This document shows positions 35,719 through 46,428 of a stretch of 64,000 nucleotides of DNA, piece after piece. The notes under the pieces were generated by a model. It was not told the origin of the DNA and ran no database searches. It saw only the letters and a list, made by a program, of their open reading frames with translations. Source of the DNA: Armillaria gallica (Eukaryota; Basidiomycota; Agaricomycetes; Agaricales; Physalacriaceae); assembly GCA_037576215.1 (NCBI GenBank), contig JBANDB010000005.1, positions 3,720,001-3,784,000 of the forward strand. The letters are read 5' to 3'. The position numbers and the translations under genes were made by a program. Numbering within the stretch: position 1 is the first letter of the stretch; the number at the start of each line of letters is the position of its first letter.

Positions 35719-36237
35719 AGATAGAGGACATCTGTTTTCAACATCTGTTATATAAGCCATTGGTAAGCAAAAACTGTCTCCACATCTCCTCTGTGATATC
35801 ATCACAGTGAAATATTTTGACTGCAGAAATAGACTCTTTGGGTGTTTGGGTACATTTCCCCAAAGACCAATTGAAAAAATATTTATTTTTGGGTGAGCAG
35901 AAGTTAAAATACATTTTTTGTATTTAAAGTCCACTGGTATTATTGATAAAAAATCTGCCTTTTTCCAACCCAAAGATTTGTCCAGTCACATGACTCATAT
36001 GGACTGGTCTACCCTCACCCACCCTGCTGTCCTGCCTGCTGTTTCCCACCTGCAAACTCACTATATGCTCTTAAGAGCCTACTTTTGAAGATTTAGGACT
36101 TTCAGGAGTGAAATTTTGCTTTAGAAATACAAAAGTGTCTTACAGAACTGTAATTAATCAAATTTTTTTTTTGAAAGCTGATTTTGTTCACACATGATCT
36201 GCTTACATAAGGTGTCAGAAACAGATGTCCTCTATCT
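35719..36237. mobile_element. MITE, 519 bp, TA target duplication
   Basis: The left end AGATAGAGGACATCTGTTT is exactly inverted at the right end, and similarity continues inward for about 45 bp (AACATCTGTTATATAAGC against GACACCTTATGTAAGC). TA borders both ends (35717-35718 and 36238-36239), the signature of Tc1/mariner-type insertion. It overlaps a 114-codon minus-strand ORF, which I regard as chance. It may be mobilised by a pogo- or mariner-like enzyme, but its ends were not linked to the neighbouring pogo gene. Confidence 0.72.
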
Positions 36238-36257
36238 TAATCATATTGAAATCATTT

Positions 36258-36532
36258 AGCAATTAGACTTGCATAAAATATGTTTTAAATTTAATTACAA
36301 ATCAAGTTGATAAAAATATGATTTAAGATTATCAGATAATGAAAGATATAATGTGATAGGTCTACAAATAATAGCAATTAAAGCAAATAAACTGAACTGT
36401 GACATACCTCTAGACCTTATTAAATCAGTAAATAAAATTGTGACTGTGACTATAGTCACAAGTCATCCAGCTAGATAGCTTTTTGTCACATCACATGACC
36501 TGTCACTCAATAAGCTGGATGACTGCTTAGTT
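36258..36532 (+). repeat. Hairpin repeat, copy 1 (inverted copy at 58277-58553)
   Basis: About 275 bp recur in opposite orientation 22 kb away, with the same start (TAGCAATTAGACTTGCAT) and end (GCTTAGTT). Near one end both copies keep a perfect 11-bp inverted repeat, GTCATCCAGCT..AGCTGGATGAC (36462-36472 and 36513-36523), around a loop containing GTCACAT and ATGTGAC-like words. There is no ORF. It has no clear terminal inverted repeat, so the element type is open. Confidence 0.7.
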
Positions 36533-36877
36533 ATATATAGTCATTGAGCTAGGCACATGTCTAATGTCTCCAACTCTAACCTAAGCAACTGACCATTCCT
36601 TTTACTATGATTATAAGCAACATAATCAATCCTCTTCTATGTCTTACCTTTACACCCAATGCCCTAGCCCCTTTGTAAGTATTACTATTAAAATAGTGAT
36701 TTCTATTACATAGAGAGCCTATCTAATTGGTCGACAACTGTCTGACTTATCATATGAGTTTACCAAAAAATGTGCCCCTTAAGGCACAAGTCAAATTGCC
36801 TCAGCCAGGTGCCATGTGTATGAGTGCTACTGGGTAATAGAACTGAAAAGGACAATGGGAATGTACACGGTGGATGA
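36533..36877. other. Gap, nothing recognised
   Basis: AT-rich spacer between the hairpin repeat and the DIRS-like gene's 3' end. No feature seen. Confidence 0.4.
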
Positions 36878-37975
36878 TTATAGGGAAGGAGCTCTTGTAT
36901 CAATCATGGCTTGGAGTAGAATGGGGTTTTTCCAAATGTATATTTTGAAGGTCTTTGATGACCATCTGCCACAAGCTTGAATCAAGTATGGTAGCACACC
37001 TTGTTCAGCAAGATCTGTAGCACCACCTGCATGCATCGATTGGCCAGCAATTCCTTTGCTTGGGAAAATCTGTCGGAGTCTCTTCATGAACCATAATCTA
37101 ATGGGAATGGATCTAGTAGATGTGACCCAGAGTGCTGGGTGCACAAAGTGCTGAGTGTCACGCATTGTCAGATATCAACAGAAAACTGGGAGAGGATTGA
37201 ACTCAGGATTGTTGTCTCTGGATATAATGATCTTGTTGCCTTTGAACATGGTGTCAGCCTTATGCGCTGGCAGGAAAAATGCATAGCCCTCTGGAATCCA
37301 CTTGACGGTGGTCCAGCAAGTGACTTTCCTCCAGTTGCATGCCTTTTTCTTATCAGGCATGCTGAGCTCCACAAGATATAAGAGACTATTGAATTCAGTG
37401 ACAAGCATGGCAAGAAAGAGGGAATCATCATAATCCGATGAGTTTCCGAGTGTTCTGATGGCATGGCATATATCATCACATGATAGTGGGGACTTCCTTT
37501 TGACAGCTGAACCCTTGAGTCTCTTGGACCCCTTGAGAGTATGGCTGACCATAGGGGAGTTTCATATCTCATGAATGTCAGGAAAAAATCCTTCAAGTCT
37601 GTTGCAGATGTTGGAGAGATAGGTTGATACAGACTCTGGTTTGATGTGAGAAGACATGAAAACTATATAGTAGCTCATGGTGTTGGACATAGGTTTGACA
37701 GGGAAGTTGTGTATTTTGCAGAATGTGATATATGAATTTAGAGCAGAGTTATATGATCCAAGAGTTGTGGTGTCAATTGCAGATCCTAGTGTGAGGGACC
37801 GTTCATGATAAAGTCTCTCCAAGGTCCAAGGTTCATGAGCCTTTTGTCTGGACTCAGGAGTCACATCTATCAACATTTTGATGCCCCCAACATGTTGTGA
37901 GGGGGTTAAATAGTAGGATGATGAGCTGAGGGACCAAGTTCCATGCCTTAGAGAACTGAGAACGTGACAGAGCAT
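36878..37975 (-). pseudogene. DIRS-like tyrosine recombinase domain
   Basis: Minus strand, three frames. An N-terminal SAM-like segment LGSYNSALNSYITFCKIHNF and on to MSSHIKPESVSTYLSNI corresponds to the core-binding domain. The catalytic domain follows: EFNSLLYLVELSMPDKKKA, then QSMHAGGATDLAEQGVLPYL and IQACGRWSSKTFKIYIWKNP. Compared with the usual LLRLGEL, HSxRAGGAT and YIRKNP motifs, the first catalytic Arg position reads Tyr, the HxxR pair reads QxxH, and only the nucleophile Tyr region (KIYIW) is kept. It is therefore catalytically dead. A TGA at about 37173 interrupts the chain before MRDTQHF. Confidence 0.75.
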
Positions 37976-39068
37976 TCACGATGTCATTCTCCAAGCCAGG
38001 AATATGTAGCACATGCAGATCAATGTCATGGGAGATCATCTTGTTGACAGCTGACTTCAGAATAGGATTATAATTAGGTGAGGCCCTGAGAGAGTTGAAT
38101 ATATCAATGGTGTTCATGTTGTCTATGAGCATAGTGACATGTTTCCATAACTTGGGGGAAAGAGTGTTGGCAACCCAGTGAACAGCTGCACAAACACACA
38201 ATGCCTTGAAGAAAAAGATAACTTCCTCCTCTTCAGGCAGATCTGGCATTGGACAAACAAATCTGCATGCTATTTTTGGGATCCAAAAACCCATACCATT
38301 GAGGCATGCATCACAAAGGATGGTGATGGTGGCATCCACCATTGGGTTCCAATCTATGGAGTCATAGCAGCAGATGCTGTTTGACCCCTCAATGTGATCT
38401 GCAAGCCATGTCAAATCTTCCTTGACTGCGTTGCTCAAGGCAATTCCTGTAAAAGAGTTCGTCTTCCCCTGCATCTTGGCATATACATTGCACAGCCCTG
38501 GTTTGAGAAGTGGGAACATATTGAAGGACCAGTTTGCCCACCCAGCAATTTGCTGATATTTCTGCAAGTTTTGACAGTTTGACAATCCAAAATGTCGCAG
38601 AGCAAGGATGAGATCAGCTTTGGAGTCAGATGGCATAGTTGCAGTCATAGCATTCAGATCAATGTTGAAACCTATTATCATGAGTTCCAACCCATGCAGC
38701 TGCTTGGGTTTGCTGTACAGCACACCCAGTCAGTCCCACAGCCTAAGTAGCTTCATTTGCTTGCATGGGTAGAATTCATCATATGGTTTATAGAAGTTCA
38801 AGTCGTTCCACTCTTCGAAGCCAAAGTTGTCATCTACATAGCAGCCTAGATCTTTGATGTCCTCAATGTTGATGGCTATCCAAGTAATGAGGCCATTGCA
38901 GGTGATGCCCTTAACTAGTGGCAAACAGACCAGTGAGAAGACAGTTGAGCAGATGGCATTTCTCTGTTTTGCTGTACAGCCTTCCACAACTCTCAATCTG
39001 GTAGCTTGCTTGCTCACCAATCCTGCAGGCTCTAAATGTGCGGTGAAAAAACTTTTCAGACCTTGCAA
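37976..39068 (-). pseudogene. DIRS-like reverse transcriptase and RNase H
   Basis: Minus strand. The reverse transcriptase palm is represented by CNGLITWIAINIEDIKDLGC and the catalytic YVDDNF box (about 38840). After a stop at 38730 comes the thumb (QLHGLELMIIGFNID), then AGWANWSFNMFPLLKPGL and the RNase H domain: DACLNGMGFW, FFFKALCV, LIDNMNTIDIF, HIPGLENDIVNALSRSQF. RNase H lesions: the FFxEAL glutamate reads Lys and the last Asp (usually DALSR) reads Asn. Together with the recombinase downstream, the RT, RNase H, recombinase order is that of DIRS-type retrotransposons. The gag-like part and terminal repeats were not found. Confidence 0.78.
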
Positions 39069-39937
39069 AAGCTAAAATCTATGCATTTTGCCATGCCATC
39101 CCAATATCACTTATTTAATGAGCGAAACAGGTATTATATCACTGCAATCCTATTTAATACACATTCTGACCGATCATTTGGCCACTCTGATCCTGTCCAC
39201 TATATCTTTGGCATCATTTCCATCTTCTCACAGCATTCTGGCGCTGTTTTTTTGTTTGCAATCCCACATGTACATAGAAGCTAGCACAACATGTGATCAG
39301 ATGCACTCTTTTACACACCTCTTGATGCCATGGCAGTGCCAGCTATGCAGACACATTGTCTTCATGCTCCCACTTCACCTTCCTGCTCCCCACCATGACT
39401 CCCACTATCATACTGCTCCACAGCATCCTCTTTCTTTTCAACCAATTTGGCCCAATCGCTACATTTCTTGTCACCAGGTTTGGGACCTATGCACCAATTT
39501 CTGACCAGTCTCAATTGCCATCGCTCTGTTTCCTCATCATCTCTAGCCAACCTCAGGACCTACCAATGACCCCAGCACCAGACACGACACATCGTTTTCT
39601 CTTTTTAATCAACACTTCTGATGAATGTCAATGCAGTCTCAACCACTGGCATCCTGTTTCCTCACCGTTCCCCAAACCTCAGGACCTACTATGACTAAAG
39701 TGCAGGTGTGTCCATCCTGGTAACCTCTCCTGCAATTCGAAGTCTTGACAAATTTCAATTCCCACCTCCCTCTCCCTTTTGATTAGACCATGTCATCAAC
39801 CTCCTATTTTCTTGTGATAGGACACATTATTTTCACACCTGTTTGTAATACCTGTACCATGCCAATTTCCATGTATCCATACAGACCACACTGACTGATG
39901 TGCCCATGTGATCCATGATCAGGCAGCCATGTGATAT
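39069..39937. other. Gap, His/Pro/Ser-rich chance ORFs
   Basis: Plus-strand ORFs at 39088-39504 and 39356-39694 have the composition of translated C/T-rich spacer. No motif is recognised. A DIRS 5' region could lie here but I cannot show it. Confidence 0.35.
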
Positions 39938-40180
39938 GCCATATGGACTGTGTCCAGACAGAATGTACCTTTCTCGGACATGACCAACCATGTCCATCCT
40001 CAAAATGCCATCTCATCTGTGGTCAGACTGGCAGTAATTGTGTCCAGAATTCCATCTTGTCTACATTGAGGTAGCATGCCATATGGGCTGTATTCAGACA
40101 GGACGTACCTTTCTCAGGCGTGACCAACTACATCCATCCTCAAAATGCCATCCATGTCTGTGGTCAGACTAGTGTGGCCT
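39938..40180 (+). repeat. Tandem duplication with 140-bp period
   Basis: Two adjacent units begin CCATATGGACTGTGTCCAGA (39939) and CCATATGGGCTGTATTCAGA (40079), exactly 140 bp apart, and stay alignable through TACCTTTCTC..GACCAAC..CATCCTCAAAATGCCATC..CTGTGGTCAGACT. Related ATGCCATY..CTGTG..CAGAC words continue to about 40430 and reappear at 53.16-53.43 kb. Confidence 0.65.
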
Positions 40181-40589
40181 CCCAATCCTATAAAATTGCC
40201 ATGTAGACTGTGTTACTGTAGAGACATGGCCCTAACCTGTAAGCGTAACTGACCACATCGTTCATTTAAATGGCAATTTGTTCTGTGTGTTTGCACTCAA
40301 CTTGGCAGTTGCAAGGTGGCCCTAATCCCATTTCGTCTGTATTCAGACAGCTCCAGTATGACTTTCATTGAACTCATCTTATAAAAGGCCAAATGCTGTT
40401 GCCCCTGTGTTCAGACTAGTGACAAACGGTATGCCATTTTGTAGTGTCGTCACAGCTTTATAAAATACTATAACATACAGTTCGTATACTTACCGTGACC
40501 TGACTGGTCTCCCTCAGCTCACTATGCTAGTCATCACCCAAAGTATGTCCTCCACCACAGCCTCCCAATTCCTCATCCACATCGAGCCC

Positions 40590-43194
40590 ATCCCATAATG
40601 CTTTGTGATTAGTAGTCCCCATCACTTCAGACTGATTAGCATTGTCATCAACCTGTTTGCTCCTGGGTGCCACAGACAACCCCAATCGCTGTTGCCAGTC
40701 TGATGATCAGTGTCCAAGCAACCTTCCACTGCCAAGACATTCCTCCAGTCTGGTTGTAGTGCCTTCCACCATGCCCACTATGACTCTTCCAACACTTTGA
40801 GGTCTTTCCTACCAAGTTCCAGCACATATTCCATGCCACATCCCCACTTCAGCCAATTGCCAACCTCCACTAGATGAAGTTCTGCTGCTTCCAGACCAAT
40901 ACTGATGCAAGATGTCTTAAACTCCTGACGGCCTTCAATGAGCATCTAGAACCACATAATATCATCCCATCCATCTCCCAGAGATGACAGCAGTGGTGAT
41001 TGTAATGTCTCTCTTGCTTTCTTGAACCAAGGTGGCCATTTTTTGTCATCCAAACATGCAGCATCCACTGGACTTAATGTAGACTTCTGTCATTGAACTG
41101 GTAGCATCACACTTGTACCGTCAAAAGGATTCAGCATATCATTTGGACTGAAGATAGGGATTCGGCTGAAGGAAATTGACTGCATAAGTGATGGTGGGAG
41201 CGACTTAACACACTTCCGAGCTGACCTTCCAGCTGAGGGAGATGCCAACGATGCATTCAAAGGCACATTTCCCCTCAGAGTAGGATCAATGACTGTGCTA
41301 GATGGGGTCAGTGCCTGGTGATGCACTTGTGAGGGAACAGGCATCAGGACCACTTGCGCCACCTTCTTTGTTTGGGGACCTGCCCTTATTGATGCGAACG
41401 GTGACTGGCCAACAGGATTTCACAAAGATACAGGCTGTTACAGAGTCTTCAGAAGACACATTGGAGATATCAGGCATGGGGGAGTGGGAGGATGATGGAC
41501 TGTGCTCCCAGAGGGGACTGGTGAAAGTGGAGAAGACTGCTGTACAGAGGGACCAGCCACTCCAGAAAGCTTCGTCAAACTTTCCCTGATAGTAATGACA
41601 GCCTTCTTCGAAACTGTATTCTTCTTCTTCTTCTCCCTTGAGCCTGCACTTGTCTCCATAAAGTTTGCCTGTCCTCCATCTGCTGTCTTCATTGTCTTCT
41701 TCTTCGACAGCTGGTTCCTGTTATCTGCATGTCTCTTTCTCTTCCCCTTCTATGCAGTCTCTCCCTGCAACTTCTTAATACCCTTAGGAACCTGTTCACC
41801 TTTCTTCAGGATCTCAGCACTGTCGACTTCATTGTCATCCAAAAATACATCCTCATCCAACTGTAGCAACCCTTTGAGAATATCCACCTCCTCATGAGGT
41901 ATCTTTCCCGAACTCTCTGTGGTCTCCATAGATTCCTCAGCGCCTGGCAAAGCCCATGCACATTCATCTTCTTTGTCTGCATAGCACCATCAATACTGTG
42001 TCAAACACTTCGTAATGATAATGCACTAACCATAACACTCCCCAAGGAATTCCCCAAAGGCCTCCAAAGTGCAACCATAGCAAGTGACATTGACACTGAA
42101 CTTGATAGGGATGGCATTTTTATCCTTCTCATGATTTTGACTAAGTAAGATCACCCATGATGTTAGTAACCAAAAACCAATGTGAAGACATTCCAATATG
42201 CACACCAACATATTCAGTTTCCCTCCTCTTCGTGATTCGGCACCACCCATTATCATCAAGATCTTCATACCAGACAGCGTTGCTACCTGGTCCAAGAAAG
42301 GCCACATAAGTGTGCTGAAATGATCAATAAAACTTATGACTGATATCAGTAACAAAGAACCCCACAGCGAAAACAGACTCACTTTTGGGCTTCCTGAGGC
42401 AGTAAGGGCTGCTCCATGAGGCCCCTCACATGCTCCCACTCTTCATGGGCCTTAACCTTGTCTTCTGTGACTCAAGGCTTATAAGAATCCTGAGTCTCCT
42501 TCGGCAGGGCAGCAAATAGTGCTGACATGTGGGCAGCCTCTCAATCTGCACACAAATGTGTCAGTTCACCCGATTCCTTGAACGCCTCTCTGAATGATTT
42601 GTGCTCCTCCTCGCCCTCTTCCTTTGCCCAAAGCTGATACAGTGCTGTCCCTGGCTTGATACCATTCACGCACCCCAGCAATATATCCATCATGTCAGCA
42701 CCACTCTTTGCTGTGACAGATTTCACCTTCTTCGAACCATGCGCCTTCACAGACTCCTTGCACAGCCAATTCAACACCAACACTCAATCCTGCACAACAA
42801 CTGCTGTCCTCAACAGTTGATCACTCTTACACAGAGGTTCCTTCAGGTCGTAAGGCTTGTTGGGCATGATGTTCATTGGGAGGCAAAAGTCGAAATGCAT
42901 ATGAAGGTCGTTGCAGGCAGTGTTCACATATCCCTTCGCTTGTGCTAGTGAGTCTTCATAGAGCTCGAGATAGTGCAGGAGGTGTTTGATCATCAGGAAC
43001 TCCAGAGCCGACCCCTTGATCCATCCCTTCTTGTTGTCAGGAACTGCCAGAAGCTCATCGCTGTCAAGACACTCTTCATGGTTTGGTGGTGGGGTGGGAC
43101 TCTGGGGTGGAGATGTGCTAATATCCTTAGAGGGGCTGGGAGCAGGAGAAGGAGGACGAGATTCATGCTGACTAATGTATCTATGATAAACCAA
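40590..43194 (-). pseudogene. Multi-exon gene of an unnamed Agaricomycete family
   Basis: Minus strand from ATG 43194. Exon 1 starts with a Pro/Ser-rich stretch, then KKGWIKGSALEFL..HYLELYED and continues to about 42388 with in-frame TGA at 42784, 42541 and about 42473, each compatible with a former CGA. A donor GTGAGT at about 42387 opens an intron; the next exon has TLMWPFLDQVATLSGMKILM, then MGGAESRRGGKLN and FGEFLGECYG. A Lys/Ser/Pro-rich linker follows (41090-41950), and the C-terminal exon has WWAWWKALQPDWR and PGANGLMTMLISLKWWG in shifted frames (about 40640-40840). From memory this layout recurs in repeat-rich Agaricomycete regions; the function is unknown. Confidence 0.6.
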
Positions 43195-44560
43195 ACAAAT
43201 AACAGGCCATGCTGTAGATTTTAGTCAAATTTCAATGCTGCTCAGCAGAGGAGCTGATTGCAAAATCAATGCAGATTGCCAAAGCAGTGATTTTGGGCAA
43301 TAGGGCAGGCCATTAGCTAATCCAAAAATGGTTGGTTTGGGCACTGGCTCAGCCTGCACTGAAATTCCCACCCTCCTGCTCATTTCTTGGGTCTCCCAAA
43401 AAAATTGTGGATCTTAAAAATAATATTTAATATTCTGATACCACTTCTGTGGCTACTCACAGCTTATTTTGGCTGGATGCATCTTCATGCACTTGGATGT
43501 GCTTACCATAGGAATACATCATTCCTAAGTTGGTTGGCTTGCGATTTTTGAAAACAGGCATAATTTTGGGTATAGCAGACAGTAGATTTCTCTTGGCTTT
43601 AAAATAGAATGCGTATGACATTTAAATCTGCTTATATTTACCTTCTTATAACCTTGTAACACACTAATAGTCAGTGAAAACAACATTTCGATGAGTCTGG
43701 AGTTTGCCAGAAAACCATGAATTTAGGTGCACTAGATGATAGCTCATAATTGTACTGTCATGAAGCTCTTCCAGCCCTTGAAATTACACTGGTCAGTGTC
43801 TATATGTTGGTTATCATTTGATTAGTTAGTTTTCTAGCTATATTTCCCCTCCCATGGATTATTACATGTGAATAATGATGAAAATTCCATGTTTATAACC
43901 TTTTGAAGGCCATATACCATATTACACATTCAAATTAGAGTGAACTCCCAAGAAAATTATGTTCTGCAATGCCTTAGATTATTATGTGCTTCAAAATGTA
44001 TGTACCCCGGCACTGACGAGTTTTGGTCAGATGAACATTCATGAAATAAGGGCACAGCCCAATGGTGCATTGCTTTACTCAAGCAATTATGTGGATAACC
44101 AGGTCTATGCTATGAGATCACTGTGGATCAGATGCTTAGATTATATGGTAAAATACATAATAATGCTTATGGGACTCATCTGACTTTGTGTTATGGTACA
44201 GGGAACTGTGAATTAAAGATATATACTAGCAAACATTCAAAAATGAGGCTTTTATACAATAAAGTGCATTTTAGTCATGATTTGAAGTATTTAATATATA
44301 GAAATTAGTCCAGGCATACACATTACTATAATAACAATATATTCTGATAGCTTCTGGGGCCTCAGAGTAGATGTTTCAAGCAGAGGATACATTCCGAGGA
44401 TGCATTTGCTTGCTTGATCACACTGGACCATAAATCTGCAAGCTGATCAAGTGGCTGTGTGGCTTCTTTTTTGCTCATGAACTGTCATCACCTCTCATCT
44501 CTATGCCCATGTCACTTGCAAATTGAGTCGTATTTGTGCATTAACTACTTCTTACTTTAT
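43195..44560. other. Gap, nothing recognised
   Basis: About 1.4 kb of AT-moderate sequence. Short ORFs at 43959-44308 have no recognisable motif. It includes the promoter side of the minus-strand gene ending at 43194. Confidence 0.4.
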
Positions 44561-44979
44561 TTCAGGCCTTTTTTGCACATCTGGCAGCCCCAAGAGCCTC
44601 AGATTGTGTGTATCCTCGCCTCACACACTCACGTAAGCCCTCAAATGAGGCAGTACCACACAATGTCATTTCAGACAACAGCCCTGGAGAGCGCTGCACT
44701 CGCTGACACCGATTACCCCCACTGACACCTGCTAGGGGCCACAAACCTGGCTCAAATTCGCAATCCCACCGCTCCAGCACCCTCCACAACAACATTGGGG
44801 CTAATCGCTGCTGCACATGAATTTCACACAGAGGAATCATATGCAATACATCTGGGGATAGGACATCAGCCTCCATCTCGGTGCAGGAGGGCCTACAAAG
44901 CACACAACTGATAACAAGGACTGCAACATCAAGGATGAGGATGACTAGGGGGATGGGTGGCTTCATACTGTGAGACGTG

Positions 44980-45510
44980 GCCCTGGCGCTGTCCTGTGGA
45001 GTGCTCACCCAGAAGGAGGTGAAAGACGGAGGATCCAGGAGGGTGGGAGATGTCGAGCGGGATGACACGATAAAGATTGGGATGCCAACACTGAATGACA
45101 GCGACGACAAGCACATCCTTTTGAGCATCGAAGGAAGACCTGATGGCTCAAGGAATGCACTAGGAATCAAGGTCGTACAATGTTTCACCTGCTCACCACT
45201 GCCCACCCTGCTGAACACCAACATTGGCATTGCCTGCTCCACCCACACACCCCAGCCACCCCAGAGTCATGGATCCCCCTTATTTAGGTGGAGGAACACG
45301 ACTCTGCTGTGCACCACTGCCCTCATTGCTCTTGTTGCTGGGAATCACTATCTCATCCCTATACCTGTCTTTTTCACTCCATATCTGCTCCTACAGCATA
45401 GCCACCACATCCCAGTCCTCATCACTACTGTTTATGATGTCGGGGAATCCAATGGCAAGCTCCTTTCTCATCTGAGACCGCATCATTGCCATGAAAACAG
45501 GCACCAACAC
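44980..45510 (+). pseudogene. Unknown protein family, copy B
   Basis: The plus-strand frame at 44977-45663 contains GVLTQKEVKDGGSRRVGDVE, then TIKIGMPTLNDSDDKHILLS and YDVGESNGKLL, matching copy A at 8.7-9.3 kb in inverted orientation; a second frame gives LPAPPTHPSHPR..YLGGGT. It retains more CpG than most of the window. The opposite strand is also open for 228 codons (44562-45248), but homology to copy A supports the plus strand. The function is unknown. Confidence 0.45.
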
Positions 45511-45714
45511 CTCCCTGCCCCTCTTTCCCATCCTACCACTCAGAAACTGCTCACTTGGACATACAGGGACCATGTCCTGCTGTCAACGACACTCATGATG
45601 CCCGCCATTGACACCTGTGCCCCCCATGCCCAGTTTATGAGCAGCAAATTTTTTTATTTCTAAAATATTGAATAATAGATTCTATGTATACTACCAGATC
45701 TCAGTACAATATAT

Positions 45715-45844
45715 GGTCTGTTGGTGCAGTTGTTAAAGTTGCCATCAGTTATGTTGGTTTGTTTAATGGTGTGACTTGTGTTTGATTCTCAATGGGTGTA
45801 TATTTTTGCTGCATACATACTCAATTGGCAGCCAAAAAAAAAAA
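45715..45844 (+). repeat. SINE-like repeat with tRNA-type head and A11 tail
   Basis: About 130 bp starting GGTCTGTTGGTGCAGTTGTT, which fits a degraded tRNA 5' arm and A box (TTGGTGCAGTTG). About 50 bp later GTGTTTGATTCTCA fits a degraded B box (GGTTCGATTCTC with CG changed). A short unrelated body and a run of eleven A (45834-45844) close the unit. This is the layout of a tRNA-derived SINE transcribed by RNA polymerase III. No target duplication was found and only one copy is visible. Confidence 0.55.
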
Positions 45845-46089
45845 GGTAATCCAAACATTCAATGTTGAATCCATCCAATGTTGGCTGCATGACGTTGGGC
45901 TACCACCTGATATAGGTTTGAATATATTTTTCATGTTTAGTTCACTTTTTTTTGACCCACCCAATGAGCACAGGTCCTGGAAACTGAGCTACATCTGCAA
46001 CCAGGACTCAAAATGAGCCAGTTGGCCAAAATAGGATGTGGCAGTGTATGACCTAGCTGTGCAAACCAGTCATATATGGCCCAATAGGT

Positions 46090-46146
46090 GCCTATGCTAA
46101 TAAGCATTCTGTGTGCAATTCACTCTGATTGCTGATTAGCATAGGC
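46090..46146. repeat. Perfect 12-bp inverted repeat (hairpin or mini-MITE)
   Basis: GCCTATGCTAAT (46090-46101) and ATTAGCATAGGC (46135-46146) form a stem with a 33-bp loop. Weaker complementarity continues outward (GGCCCAATAGGT against CAATGGCC), so the whole could be a tiny inverted-repeat element of about 90 bp. Confidence 0.55.
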
Positions 46147-46428
46147 AATGGCCTTTTTGTGCAGCATGGGGTGCAAATAAATGAAAACAAATGAGCAACC
46201 CTTACTCTTGATCTATCTTGTCTGTTCTTGTCATTCTTCAATATGGCTTGGCTGCATGTACCAGAGGTCGACGATGGATGGAAGAAAGGCCTGTAGTGAG
46301 TGTAGCAACTTGGAAGTTTTGCTGTTTATTGGCCAAAGGATTCTTGTATGTCCCACTTCTCATTTCAGATGCTCGCTGACTATCTGGTTCTCACACCAAT
46401 GAACCCAGTCTTTTGTTCATGTTACCGC

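Noticed and set aside
35629..35973. 114-codon minus-strand ORF
   Set aside because: It runs across the left terminal repeat of the 519-bp MITE and has no motif; more likely chance.
41310..41345. CCTGGTGATGCACTTGTGAG resembling the L2/L3 left end
   Set aside because: The match stops after about a dozen bases and the segment is in frame within the multi-exon gene.
44562..45248. 228-codon minus-strand ORF as a gene
   Set aside because: The opposite strand is equally open and is the one sharing frame-wise similarity with 8.7-9.3 kb.
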